This document shows positions 33,889 to 42,475 of a stretch of 64,000 nt of DNA, piece after piece. The notes below the pieces were generated by a model. That model was not told where the DNA came from, did not search any database, and saw only the letters and a program-made list of their open reading frames with translations. Numbering within the stretch: the stretch's first letter is position 1; every line of letters begins with the position of its first letter. The position numbers and the translations under genes are program-made. Source of the DNA: DASRAJ01 sp035638255 (GTDB lineage Bacteria; Bacteroidota; Bacteroidia; Chitinophagales; UBA10324); the NCBI GenBank assembly GCA_035638255.1, contig DASRAJ010000100.1:1-64000 (forward strand). The letters are read 5' to 3'.

Positions 33889-34758
33889 TCAAGCAAAAAT
33901 CATTAGTGTAATTGCCAACACAGCCAGCGCAATTCCAATCAAATTCTTTTTCGAAAGCTTTTCTCTGAACAGCAGAAAGGCGCATACAGCAGTAAGCACC
34001 ACGACGCCCATGTTGTTAACCGGAAAAATCACGGAGCTATTCCATCCCGGAATCCGGAGCGCCTGAATAAGAAACAGCAATGAAAAATAATTCGGAACAC
34101 CAAGTGCCACACCGCCAACAACAGCTTTAAGAGGAATAGTTTGCCTCCGAAAAATTCCCTGAACGAAGAGTGTGAAGATTCCGCACAGTGAAGCGAAAAA
34201 AAAGATGACAATGTTGAACATATTGAACTCACTTGCTGACATAAGTTTTACCGTGGCATAGTTCACAAGCGAATCATTCATTCCACTACCGAGGAAGATA
34301 AGGAAGGCAAGAATCAACCCGCGCAGTTCCAAATGTTTTTCATGAGATTCTTCTGTGATGGAAGTGAGATACACTGCCACAAGTGCGAGCAGGACTGCAA
34401 TCAATTTGAAGAGTGTGAAAGAATCGTGATATAGAAACACAGCCACCGTTACCGGAATCACCATCGAGAGTTTACTCGCTACCGAGGTCACTGTAACACC
34501 AATATTGCTGGCAACATAACCCATGAGGTTGAAAATGCAGAAGAAGCAGCATCCAAGAAATGCTGCATACGGAAACCATAATTTGTGAATCACTACAGCA
34601 ACATCAGGCATATTACGCGACACCAGCAAACCTGTGATCACACACGTGATATAATTAAATGCAATTGCCGGCAGATTTTTAATTCCGAACCTTTCAAAGT
34701 ATTTGAAACACAGCACCAGGTAGGTGGAGCAAATAATACTCAGGGGAAGCGCGATCAT
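33889..34758 (-). CDS. EamA/DMT family transporter
   Basis: 289 residues with ten hydrophobic helices in two five-helix halves, the drug/metabolite transporter layout. Text such as FPVNNMGVVVLTAVCAFLLF and VTSVASKLSMVIPVTVAVFL fits EamA repeats. Its ATG overlaps the ribD stop by four bases, so it is co-translated with ribD. That raises a possible link to riboflavin or a flavin intermediate, but many DMT genes are placed with unrelated genes. Confidence 0.82.
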   Translation of the reverse strand: MIALPLSIICSTYLVLCFKYFERFGIKNLPAIAFNYITCVITGLLVSRNMPDVAVVIHKLWFPYAAFLGCCFFCIFNLMGYVASNIGVTVTSVASKLSMVIPVTVAVFLYHDSFTLFKLIAVLLALVAVYLTSITEESHEKHLELRGLILAFLIFLGSGMNDSLVNYATVKLMSASEFNMFNIVIFFFASLCGIFTLFVQGIFRRQTIPLKAVVGGVALGVPNYFSLLFLIQALRIPGWNSSVIFPVNNMGVVVLTAVCAFLLFREKLSKKNLIGIALAVLAITLMIFA

Positions 34759-35786
34759 AATTTATTTTCGAAGATGATCAGTTGATCGCCGCAAATATCT
34801 TCTTCCGAAATTTTATTTCCCGACATTTTCGGAGCGGGTACTCCGACAGTGAGAAAAGAAGGAGCAATAAAGATTCTCATCTCATCCCACAGTCCTTCAT
34901 TAAGAAACGATTGAAGAAGTTGTGCTCCGCCCTCAACAAGTATTGATTGAATTTGCTTTTTGTACAGGACAACCAGGATATTTTTTAACAAATCATTTTC
35001 AAAACCAACCCTGATGAAATCAAGATTCATCACAGGAGGTTTTTCCTTTTCGGTGAAAACAATTGTAGGTGATGTGTGATCAAATAGATTTAGCCCCGTG
35101 GGCAATCGTAATTTTCTGTCAAGTACAATTCTCCATGGCCTGTGATTATTCCAAAGGCTTGCGCTAAGTTTAGGATTATCATACATCGCTGTGTTTCTTC
35201 CGATCATGATTGCGGCTTCTTCACTGCGCCAGCGATGAGCAAGCGTTCTTGAAAATTCATTGCTGATGTTGACTCGCGATTTATCTCCTGGGGCAATAAA
35301 TCCATCACGGGTTTGCGCCCACTTAAGAATGATGTAAGGCCTTTTCTTTTCGTGAAATGTGATGAACCGTTTGTTCAATCCCTTACTCTCATTCCCGAGC
35401 ACGCCAACCTGCAACCTGCAACCCGCACCCTGCAACTTCTTAACTCCTTCACCTGCCACCAGCGGATTCGGATCGAGGCAACCAATAATTACTTCGGGAA
35501 TTTTCTTCTCAACGATCAAATCAGCACAGGGCGGCGTTTTACCAAAGTGAGAACACGGTTCAAGATTTACATAGAGGGTTGAATATGGAAGCAACGCTCC
35601 ATTTGAAACACTCTTGATCGCATTCACTTCAGCATGCGGCTCGCCGAATTTTTCGTGAAAGCCCTCACCAATAATTTTTCCTTCATAAACAATCACACAA
35701 CCCACCATCGGGTTGGGCGCAACATTTCCTGCACCTTGCTGCGCAAGTTCAATGCATCGCTTCATGAATGGCTCGCGTTCTTCCAT
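34755..35786 (-). CDS. ribD: bifunctional riboflavin biosynthesis deaminase/reductase RibD
   Basis: About 343 residues from ATG at 35786 (a GTG three bases earlier is also possible). The N-terminal deaminase has zinc motif PHAEVNAI plus LEPCSHFGKTPPCADLI; the C-terminal reductase starts at RPYIILKWAQTRDGFI and includes IMIGRNTAMYDNP and ILVEGGAQLL. It carries out the second and third steps of riboflavin synthesis in the cytoplasm. The segment between the domains, coding KKLQGAGCRLQVGVLGNE, is partly built from a heptanucleotide array. Divergent from prmC and coupled to the EamA gene. Confidence 0.95.
   Translation of the reverse strand: MEEREPFMKRCIELAQQGAGNVAPNPMVGCVIVYEGKIIGEGFHEKFGEPHAEVNAIKSVSNGALLPYSTLYVNLEPCSHFGKTPPCADLIVEKKIPEVIIGCLDPNPLVAGEGVKKLQGAGCRLQVGVLGNESKGLNKRFITFHEKKRPYIILKWAQTRDGFIAPGDKSRVNISNEFSRTLAHRWRSEEAAIMIGRNTAMYDNPKLSASLWNNHRPWRIVLDRKLRLPTGLNLFDHTSPTIVFTEKEKPPVMNLDFIRVGFENDLLKNILVVLYKKQIQSILVEGGAQLLQSFLNEGLWDEMRIFIAPSFLTVGVPAPKMSGNKISEEDICGDQLIIFENKL
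35406..35433. repeat. heptanucleotide array inside ribD
   Basis: Four 7-base units on the plus strand: AACCTGC, AACCTGC, AACCCGC, ACCCTGC, followed by a fifth partial unit AACTTCT. It lies in the ribD inter-domain coding region and is translated without a frame change. Confidence 0.7.
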
Positions 35787-35793
35787 CACGCAA

Positions 35794-35822
35794 CAAAGTT
35801 AGCAGCGAAAAATCACTCCAAT
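35794..35822 (-). promoter_or_regulatory. candidate ribD promoter
   Basis: On the minus strand the box TAACTTTG (35801-35794) fits TAnnTTTG, and ATTG (35822-35819) sits 17 bases upstream as a weak -33 box. The start codon at 35786 is so close that the mRNA could be leaderless or nearly so. Confidence 0.42.
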
Positions 35823-35972
35823 CATTTGACCGGCAGGGCAAATTGCATGACTCAATATGAAAAATGAAATCACACAATTCAACTCAAGCGGTCATTCAGA
35901 GGAATCCTCTTACAGATTAGGAAGCTATTGCTTAATTGGAAGAAGTTTCCTGCTGAATGACTTATCGCTGTA

Positions 35973-35980
35973 TACTTTTG
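35973..35980 (+). promoter_or_regulatory. -7 box directly before prmC
   Basis: TACTTTTG ends four bases before the prmC ATG at 35985. If used, transcription would begin at or within the first codon, giving a leaderless message. No -33 TTTG is seen at normal spacing. Confidence 0.38.
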
Positions 35981-35984
35981 AGCC

Positions 35985-36860
35985 ATGACCATTAAAGATG
36001 TTTTCGATCACTACGTACAATCACTTTCATCTATCTATGTAAAAAGTGAAGCGTTAGCAATTTCACAATGGGTGATGGAAGATCGGTTAGAAATAAAGAG
36101 AACAGAAATTTTGTTACACGGAGAAGAAATCATCAGCGAGGTAAAAGCCAATGATCTTGCCTGGAAGCTGATGCGGTTGATGAAGGGGGTGCCCGTTCAA
36201 TATGTTCTTGGCTATACTTTCTTTCACGGGATGAAACTAAAAGTGAACAAATCAGTTTTGATTCCGCGGCCGGAAACGGAAGAGCTCGTGGAATGGATTA
36301 TTTCAGAAGAGAAAAATAAAAGCGGGTTAAAAATTCTCGACATCGGAACAGGAAGCGGTTGCATTGCTATTGCACTGAAAAAATATTTGTCGAAGGCAGA
36401 TGTTTATGCGACTGATATTTCTGACGATGCTCTAAATCTTGCCAAAGAAAATGCATCCACGAACTCTGTTGAAATAAACTTTTTACATCACGACATTCGT
36501 ACTCACGACTCACGACTCACGACTCACGACTCACGACTCACGACTCACGACTTTGACGTTTTAGTAAGTAACCCACCCTACATTCCTGAGGGGGACAAAC
36601 CCTCACTTCACCAAAATGTTCTAAGCTATGAGCCCTCTTTGGCAATGTTTGTTCCTGATAACGATGCCCTTGTTTTCTATAAAGCAATCCTGCAATTTGC
36701 TCAGCATCATCTCAACAAAGACGGCACTCTTTATTTTGAACTGAATCCCGATAAAGCGGAAGAAGCTGCCAGTCTCCTTTCTACACATGGATTTAAGAAT
36801 CCTGAACTACGCATTGATTTAAGCGGAAAGAAAAGAATGATAAAGGCGAAAAAAAACTGA
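35985..36860 (+). CDS. prmC: release factor glutamine methyltransferase PrmC
   Basis: 291 residues. The N-terminal helical domain ends with VPVQYVLGYTFFHGMKLKV, then PRPETEELVEWI, SAM loop LDIGTGSGCIAIALK, and the catalytic NPPY in VSNPPYIPEGD. It methylates the GGQ glutamine of release factors. Between the acidic strand and NPPY the protein carries an insert THDSRLTTHDSRLTTHD, the direct translation of a seven-copy heptanucleotide array; 21 bases code one 7-residue repeat. It divergently faces ribD, a common Bacteroidota arrangement. Confidence 0.95.
   Translation: MTIKDVFDHYVQSLSSIYVKSEALAISQWVMEDRLEIKRTEILLHGEEIISEVKANDLAWKLMRLMKGVPVQYVLGYTFFHGMKLKVNKSVLIPRPETEELVEWIISEEKNKSGLKILDIGTGSGCIAIALKKYLSKADVYATDISDDALNLAKENASTNSVEINFLHHDIRTHDSRLTTHDSRLTTHDFDVLVSNPPYIPEGDKPSLHQNVLSYEPSLAMFVPDNDALVFYKAILQFAQHHLNKDGTLYFELNPDKAEEAASLLSTHGFKNPELRIDLSGKKRMIKAKKN
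36501..36549. repeat. seven-copy heptanucleotide array inside prmC
   Basis: ACTCACG is repeated seven times without error over 49 bases. It is in the coding sequence of prmC and adds a THDSRLT-type peptide repeat in a loop. Perfect copies imply recent expansion by slippage. Confidence 0.92.
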
Positions 36861-36940
36861 ATTCAGGCCTTATTCTAAAAATTTTGTTAACTGCTTTTTT
36901 CGGGAATGGATATTGCCAATCACCCTTAAAAAACAGAACC

Positions 36941-37738
36941 ATGAAAGCAAAATATATTGTTGGTCTCCTGCTCATCATAGCCGGATTTTCGTGTAACAAA
37001 AATCCGGATGATAGCAGCATCAATATTTTTTCAGTAGATGATGACATCCAGCTTGGGCAGCAAGTGAGCGCGGAAATTGCCTCGAACCCTTCGACGTATC
37101 CGATTCTTGATCCGGTACAATATGCAGACGCCTACGCGTATGTAAATACAATTCGGAATAAGATTCTCAATGGTGGAAATGTCTTCTATAAGGATGAGTT
37201 TGCATGGGAAATGCACATCATTAAGGATGATGCCACCGTCAATGCTTTCTGTACTCCCGGTGGTTACATATACATCTACACCGGGTTACTTAAATATCTT
37301 GAATCTGAAGATCAATTGGCCGGAGTGATGGGTCATGAAATGGCACATGCTGATCGAAGACACACTACTGATGCACTCACCAAGCAGTACGGAATAGATT
37401 TTCTTCTTTCGATTCTTCTGGGAACAAATACAAATGATATTGCTTCTATAGCTGAATCATTGGTGTTTCTCGAATTCAGCCGGTCGAACGAATCGGAAGC
37501 TGATCAATATTCTGTCATCTATTTATGTCCTACTGAATACAATGCAGCAGGCGCAGCCGGCTTTTTTGAAAAGTTAATTGCAGATGGTGAATCGGGTAAT
37601 GTTCCTGTCTTTCTGAGTGATCATCCTGATCCGGGAGACCGGCTTGAAAGTATTAACCAGGAAAAAGCAGATCAAGGGTGTACAGGTTCCGCCACTTACG
37701 ACCAACAATACCAGAGTTTTCTTGCAATGCTTCCATAG
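36941..37738 (+). CDS. M48 family metalloprotease lipoprotein
   Basis: About 265 residues from ATG at 36941. The signal MKAKYIVGLLLIIAGFSC gives lipobox AGFSC. The zinc motif is GHEMAH in VMGHEMAHADRRHT, and the third-ligand region is NESEADQYSV. The rest matches the Oma1/YfgC-like M48 peptidases, which act on misfolded outer-membrane proteins in the periplasm. An earlier in-frame ATG at 36884 would add a poor hydrophobic segment. A second, more LoiP-like M48 gene lies at 48542. Confidence 0.9.
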   Translation: MKAKYIVGLLLIIAGFSCNKNPDDSSINIFSVDDDIQLGQQVSAEIASNPSTYPILDPVQYADAYAYVNTIRNKILNGGNVFYKDEFAWEMHIIKDDATVNAFCTPGGYIYIYTGLLKYLESEDQLAGVMGHEMAHADRRHTTDALTKQYGIDFLLSILLGTNTNDIASIAESLVFLEFSRSNESEADQYSVIYLCPTEYNAAGAAGFFEKLIADGESGNVPVFLSDHPDPGDRLESINQEKADQGCTGSATYDQQYQSFLAMLP

Positions 37739-37992
37739 AAGAAAATAATGTTGTGGTGTTGTTGGTGAATCGTTCGGCAACAGGTTATTGATTTCTTGCT
37801 CCAGTTGTCGCATGGCTCCGGTGAAGAACAAGCAGTTGCACTCTTCTCAAGAAAAAATTTTCGGAAGTGAAGGTTAGAAGGGATTTAAGAGGGAAGGAAC
37901 GGATGGTGAAGGGTATGAAATAACCTTTATTGAAATTCTGTTCAATGAAGACGATTTAATATGACGAGCCCACGTTTAATTAGTCTCCTCAG

Positions 37993-38616
37993 TTACTTTC
38001 TTTTTCTTCCAATCATAGTTATAATGGACTTTTTCTTCCAATCATAGTTATAATGGATTCCAAGACTGAAGAATTTATAAGTAGAGAAGCTTTCAGTTTC
38101 CGTATATCGGGCACCGCCGGGAGAAGAAAGTTCAACGGGACTAATTTCTCCACCCAAATTTAAGTTCACCCAATCTGAATTCAGGGAAATTTTCGGAGAA
38201 AGAAAGTACTCGAATCCAATCGTAGGCCCCACTCCAATATAGCCGACAACATACCCCGAATTTATTGGCTGAATGTAGAGATCAATTGACGGGGTGAAGA
38301 AGAAATTTCTTGATATCTTAAATTTAAAAACAGCACCCGTGAAAAAGGCGAAAACAAATTCTTCATCATCGCTTCCCAGTATGGCGCCTCCTTCCCAATA
38401 AAATTTCTTCTTTACTCTTCCCTCGAAAGAAAAACTCATAAGAGGGGGCCACAAGTATATTGGTGAGGCATCACTATGAATCAAGTCATTGACAAAAAAA
38501 GGCACACTGGCTAATTCAATCGCTAAAGAGTTTCTAAAAACGGGATACTTCTCAGGATTTTGAGCGGAACTTGAAAGAGAAACGACACAAAAGAATAGAA
38601 AGAATTTTCTGTTCAT
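37993..38616 (-). CDS. outer-membrane beta-barrel-like protein with duplicated 3' end
   Basis: About 207 residues from ATG at 38616. The signal MNRKFFLFFCVVSLSSSAQ ends at AQ. Alternating aromatic strands (FYWEGGAILG, FFFTPSIDLYIQPI, GVGPTIGFEYFLSPKISLNS) suggest a small outer-membrane barrel. The last 29 bases of the coding region are duplicated in tandem, so the frame shifts and the protein ends DWKKKSIITMIGRKRK. Without the duplication the end would be DWKKKKVTEETN. The family is not recognised. Confidence 0.72.
   Translation of the reverse strand: MNRKFFLFFCVVSLSSSAQNPEKYPVFRNSLAIELASVPFFVNDLIHSDASPIYLWPPLMSFSFEGRVKKKFYWEGGAILGSDDEEFVFAFFTGAVFKFKISRNFFFTPSIDLYIQPINSGYVVGYIGVGPTIGFEYFLSPKISLNSDWVNLNLGGEISPVELSSPGGARYTETESFSTYKFFSLGIHYNYDWKKKSIITMIGRKRK
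38000..38057. repeat. 29-bp exact tandem duplication
   Basis: Positions 38000-38028 and 38029-38057 are identical (starting CTTTTTCTTCCAATC). The length is not a multiple of three and the copy lies at the 3' end of the barrel gene. Confidence 0.95.
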
Positions 38617-38688
38617 CAAAAAAAATTCTTGTCCAAGGTACTTTGTTATTTTGCATTCACTGAGGTAATCCATTACAATGGTATACAA

Positions 38689-38992
38689 GGCAGCCGATGA
38701 AAATTATTAATCTATAAATGACTGCCTTTCTCCGTTACCGCATACGCTATGATATCCCGAAATCCTAAAGAGGTTTGTAAATGCTTTTTCGCTCCGGATT
38801 TCTTCATTCCGAAATCAGAAAGACCTGGTGGAAAAGAGAGGTAAGCAGAGAGAGCACCTTAAATTTATCAGAGAAAAATTAGCTACTTCCTTCTTCGAAG
38901 GTTATTTTTGCGCCCCGCTTTGCTGAGCCCTTTTGTGAAGCTCTATTGCAGTCAGAACATTAGCGGATAACCTTCAAAAAATAAAATCACAC
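38689..38992. other. gene-free region upstream of hppA
   Basis: About 300 bases with no coding signal. A -7-like box TATTTTTG at 38903-38910 (plus strand) could serve hppA, with no -33 match. No riboswitch-like structure is apparent by eye. Confidence 0.4.
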
Positions 38993-41350
38993 ATGAGTAA
39001 TTTGTTTTACGCTGTTCCTTGCTTTGGATTAGTCGGATTGTTGTTCATGGCGCTCCGTGCGTCGTGGGTGGTTAAACAGGATGCCGGCAATGATCGGATG
39101 AAGGAAATTTCAAAGTACATAGCAGAAGGAGCAATGGCTTTCTTGCGTGCTGAATGGAAAGTGATGGGGTATTTTGTAGTGATCGCCGCAATTCTACTGG
39201 CTGTTCTCGGTTACAGCAATCCTACTTCTGACTGGAAAATTGCCCTCGCATTTATCTGCGGTGCTGTGTTCTCTGCAACTGCCGGATACATCGGTATGCG
39301 CATTGCCACCAAAGCAAACGTGCGCACTGCGCATGCTGCACAAACGAGTTTAGCACGAGCGCTCAATGTTTCTTTCAGCGGCGGCTCCGTGATGGGGTTA
39401 GGAGTAACTGGTCTGGCAGTGATCGGATTGGGTTCACTCTTCATTCTTTTCTATACCATCTTTGTTCATGCTGATGTCTCTTCAGCAGAATATCATGCGC
39501 AATTACAGACTGCACTGGAAGTGCTCACCGGATTTTCTCTCGGAGCAGAGAGCATTGCACTCTTCGCACGCGTTGGCGGAGGCATTTACACCAAGGCGGC
39601 TGACGTAGGCGCTGACCTGGTTGGAAAAGTTGAAGCCGGAATTCCCGAAGATGATCCGCGCAACCCGGCCACCATTGCTGATAATGTTGGAGACAATGTT
39701 GGAGACGTTGCAGGCATGGGTGCTGATTTATTCGGATCTTATGTGGCAACAATGCTTGGTACCATGGTGCTCGGGAGGGAAGTGAATACCAATGGCATGG
39801 ATCACTTTGGTGGCTTGTCACCGATCCTGCTTCCAATGATCATTGCAGGAACAGGAATTATTTTTTCCATCATCGGCACCTTCTTCGTTCGGGTGAGTAA
39901 TAATGCAACGCTGACTTCAGGAACAGTACAGCGCGCACTGAACATGGGTAACTGGGGTTCGATCATCCTCACAGCATTCTTTTCATTCTTCATTGTAAAC
40001 TATATTCTACCCGACTCAATGACTCTTAGAGGAGAAACATTTTCGAAGATGGGGGTGTTCGGTGCCATCATTCTTGGATTAGTCGTGGGTGGATTAATGA
40101 GCCTGATCACGGAGTACTACACCGCAATGGGAAAACGGCCGGTGAATTCTATTGTACAAAAATCTTTAACCGGTCATGCAACGAACATCATTGGTGGATT
40201 GGCAATCGGGATGGAATCCACCGTGTTTCCGATTCTGGTTTTGGCAACAGGAATTTTTGGTTCATATCAATTAGCAGGATTGTATGGGGTAGCAATAGCT
40301 GCGGCGGGAATGATGGCGACCACTGCGATGCAACTTGCAATTGATGCATTCGGTCCCATAGCCGATAACGCGGGGGGGATTGCAGAGATGAGTAACCTGC
40401 CAAAAGAAGTTCGTGAGAAGACTGACATTCTGGATGCAGTTGGTAACACAACCGCTGCAACGGGAAAAGGTTTTGCAATTGCATCAGCAGCATTAACATC
40501 TCTTGCATTGTTCGCAGCTTTCGTAGGCGTGGCAGGAATTACGCGCATTGACATTTACAAAGCTGATGTGCTGGCAGGATTGTTTGTGGGTGGAATGATT
40601 CCATTTATCTTTTCATCTCTTGCAATTTCTGCAGTAGGTCAGGCAGCGATGAGCATGGTGCAGGAGGTTCGAAGACAGTTCAGGGAAATTCCGGGTATCA
40701 TGGAAGGAAAAGCAAAACCCGAATACGATAAGTGCGTTGCCATCTCCACTCAGGCTTCCATTCGCAAAATGATGGCGCCCGGTGCCATTGCGCTTTGCAG
40801 CCCTGTGATCATCGGATTTTTATTTGGCCCTGAAGTACTCGGCGGCATGCTGGCCGGTGCAACAGTATCCGGTGTGCTCATGGGTATGTTTCAATCCAAT
40901 GCGGGAGGCGCGTGGGATAATGCAAAGAAATCTTTTGAGAAAGGAATCACGATTGATGGTCAGGTGTATTATAAAAAATCGGAGCCGCACAAAGCATCCG
41001 TAACCGGAGACACTGTTGGCGACCCGTTCAAAGATACAAGTGGCCCTTCAATGAACATTCTCATCAAACTCATGTCAATCGTTAGTTTGGTTATTGCACC
41101 TTCCATTCCTACTAATGGACTTCTTGGTTTACATAAAGCGGAATTGATGACTCCTGAAGTGACGACGAGCATGAGCCCTGCGCACGCTTCAGAGCACGTT
41201 TATTATGTAAGGGATGGTGATGAGGAAAACTTGCCGCAGCCATCCAATAGCGATGAAAAGAAAAAAATTGTTGCAAAGGATCAGCATTTTGAAAGCAATG
41301 CAAAAGAAACAGCTGCTGTAACTTCCCCTCACGATTCAGGAAAGCGTTGA
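38993..41350 (+). CDS. hppA: membrane-bound proton/sodium-translocating pyrophosphatase
   Basis: 785 residues with about sixteen transmembrane helices. The substrate-binding loop is DVGADLVGKVEAGIPEDD, followed by NPATIADNVGDNVGDVAGMGADLFGSY, and later DNAGGIAEMS and KCVAISTQASIRKMM. The residue after GNTTA in AVGNTTAATGKG is Ala, the mark of the K+-dependent subfamily. It hydrolyses pyrophosphate and pumps H+ or Na+ across the inner membrane. The C-terminal 60-70 residues after the last helix are charged and unlike the family's short tail. Monocistronic. Confidence 0.95.
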   Translation: MSNLFYAVPCFGLVGLLFMALRASWVVKQDAGNDRMKEISKYIAEGAMAFLRAEWKVMGYFVVIAAILLAVLGYSNPTSDWKIALAFICGAVFSATAGYIGMRIATKANVRTAHAAQTSLARALNVSFSGGSVMGLGVTGLAVIGLGSLFILFYTIFVHADVSSAEYHAQLQTALEVLTGFSLGAESIALFARVGGGIYTKAADVGADLVGKVEAGIPEDDPRNPATIADNVGDNVGDVAGMGADLFGSYVATMLGTMVLGREVNTNGMDHFGGLSPILLPMIIAGTGIIFSIIGTFFVRVSNNATLTSGTVQRALNMGNWGSIILTAFFSFFIVNYILPDSMTLRGETFSKMGVFGAIILGLVVGGLMSLITEYYTAMGKRPVNSIVQKSLTGHATNIIGGLAIGMESTVFPILVLATGIFGSYQLAGLYGVAIAAAGMMATTAMQLAIDAFGPIADNAGGIAEMSNLPKEVREKTDILDAVGNTTAATGKGFAIASAALTSLALFAAFVGVAGITRIDIYKADVLAGLFVGGMIPFIFSSLAISAVGQAAMSMVQEVRRQFREIPGIMEGKAKPEYDKCVAISTQASIRKMMAPGAIALCSPVIIGFLFGPEVLGGMLAGATVSGVLMGMFQSNAGGAWDNAKKSFEKGITIDGQVYYKKSEPHKASVTGDTVGDPFKDTSGPSMNILIKLMSIVSLVIAPSIPTNGLLGLHKAELMTPEVTTSMSPAHASEHVYYVRDGDEENLPQPSNSDEKKKIVAKDQHFESNAKETAAVTSPHDSGKR

Positions 41351-41873
41351 GAAATCTTCCTGCAGGTCGACTCCAAAAGAGTAGTATTGATTCCCTCATG
41401 GTGAATTTTCTCTTGTAGATTAATTTCCCATATCCGAAACTTCCGTTTCCGATTCATCGTTTATTATGTACCGCTCAACAACCTTGTTTAAGCATGTGAA
41501 CAAATTTATTTGCAACGCGACCATCCATGGGTACAACTTTACACATGTGTTTACGCATACATGACAAATTAAGGAAACCTTTGGCATGTAATTCGACTTA
41601 CAGTAGTAAATCATTTCGTCATGAAACCGTTATTAGAAAATATTATTACTTCGGGGGAACCGATTTCATGCTCACCCGCAGAACCTTCGCAAGCCGGAAG
41701 ATAAAGCTTCATTGATGTTGCATCCTTGATCTTGTATCTTCTATTGGCTTGCCTCTCTCTCTCTCTGAGACACTAATTTGTGTCACTCTGGTTTAAAAAA
41801 AAATTCTTCAGTTTTCTTTTCGTCATAGAAAGTTTTACATTCGGGTATTCCCTCACTCAAAAACTTCAGCACT
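41351..41873. other. 523-bp stretch between hppA and doxX-like gene
   Basis: No credible coding sequence. It holds a short CT microsatellite (about 41752-41766) and a weak -7-like box TACATTCG at 41836-41843. Short open frames here have no family resemblance. Confidence 0.45.
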
Positions 41874-42365
41874 ATGAACACGATTCAGAAAATTGAAGCA
41901 TGGGGCGACAAGCATCACCCCAAGTGGCTCGACATTCTTCGCATCATTCTTGGCCTCGTCATTCTCGCAAAAGGATATTACTTCGTCACTGACACTGATG
42001 GCCTGAAGCAAATCATTGCAAGCAGTCGCTTCGGGCAAGTATCATTTGTGCTGGAGCATTATGTAGTGTTTGCTCACCTGATCGGCGGTGCACTTATCGT
42101 TGTAGGATTGATCACGCGTATCGCCGTTATGGCACAGCTTCCTATTCTCATCGGTGCGGTGTTGCTTGTGAATTCGAGGTCAGGTTTCTTTTCCTCTAAC
42201 TCCACGGAGCTGTGGCTCTCGATCATTATTCTTTTTCTCCTCATATTTTTTCTCATCGAAGGTTCGGGCCCATGGTCGGTTGATGAATACATGCGCAAGC
42301 ATCCCGAGAAAGATGATTGGGAGGATGAGTTGTCGAAAGGCCTCCCTATGGATAAGAAGGGTTGA
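41874..42365 (+). CDS. DoxX family membrane protein
   Basis: 163 residues with four transmembrane helices. The first helix WLDILRIILGLVILAKGYYF, the HLIGGALIVVGLITRIA helix and a C-terminal FFLIEGSGPWSVDEYM match the DoxX family. DoxX-like proteins are inner-membrane proteins linked to redox stress or quinone chemistry in a few species; the activity here is unknown. The C-terminal 40 residues are charged and cytosolic. Monocistronic. Confidence 0.83.
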   Translation: MNTIQKIEAWGDKHHPKWLDILRIILGLVILAKGYYFVTDTDGLKQIIASSRFGQVSFVLEHYVVFAHLIGGALIVVGLITRIAVMAQLPILIGAVLLVNSRSGFFSSNSTELWLSIIILFLLIFFLIEGSGPWSVDEYMRKHPEKDDWEDELSKGLPMDKKG

Positions 42366-42475
42366 GAGAAAAACTTTCTGCTTGTAAAAAAGCTGAAGAT
42401 TAATTGCAGGTGAAAGAGAAATGGAATCAACAGTGACTTTTTACTTTCACCCAAATTTTATTAAGAAATTTCTTC

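Noticed and set aside
36501..36549. CRISPR-like impression from the repeated ACTCACG
   Set aside because: Units are 7 bases, directly abutting, with no spacers, and lie inside a coding gene.
41527..41715. 62-codon frame between hppA and the DoxX gene
   Set aside because: No family resemblance, low coding quality and no promoter or partner.
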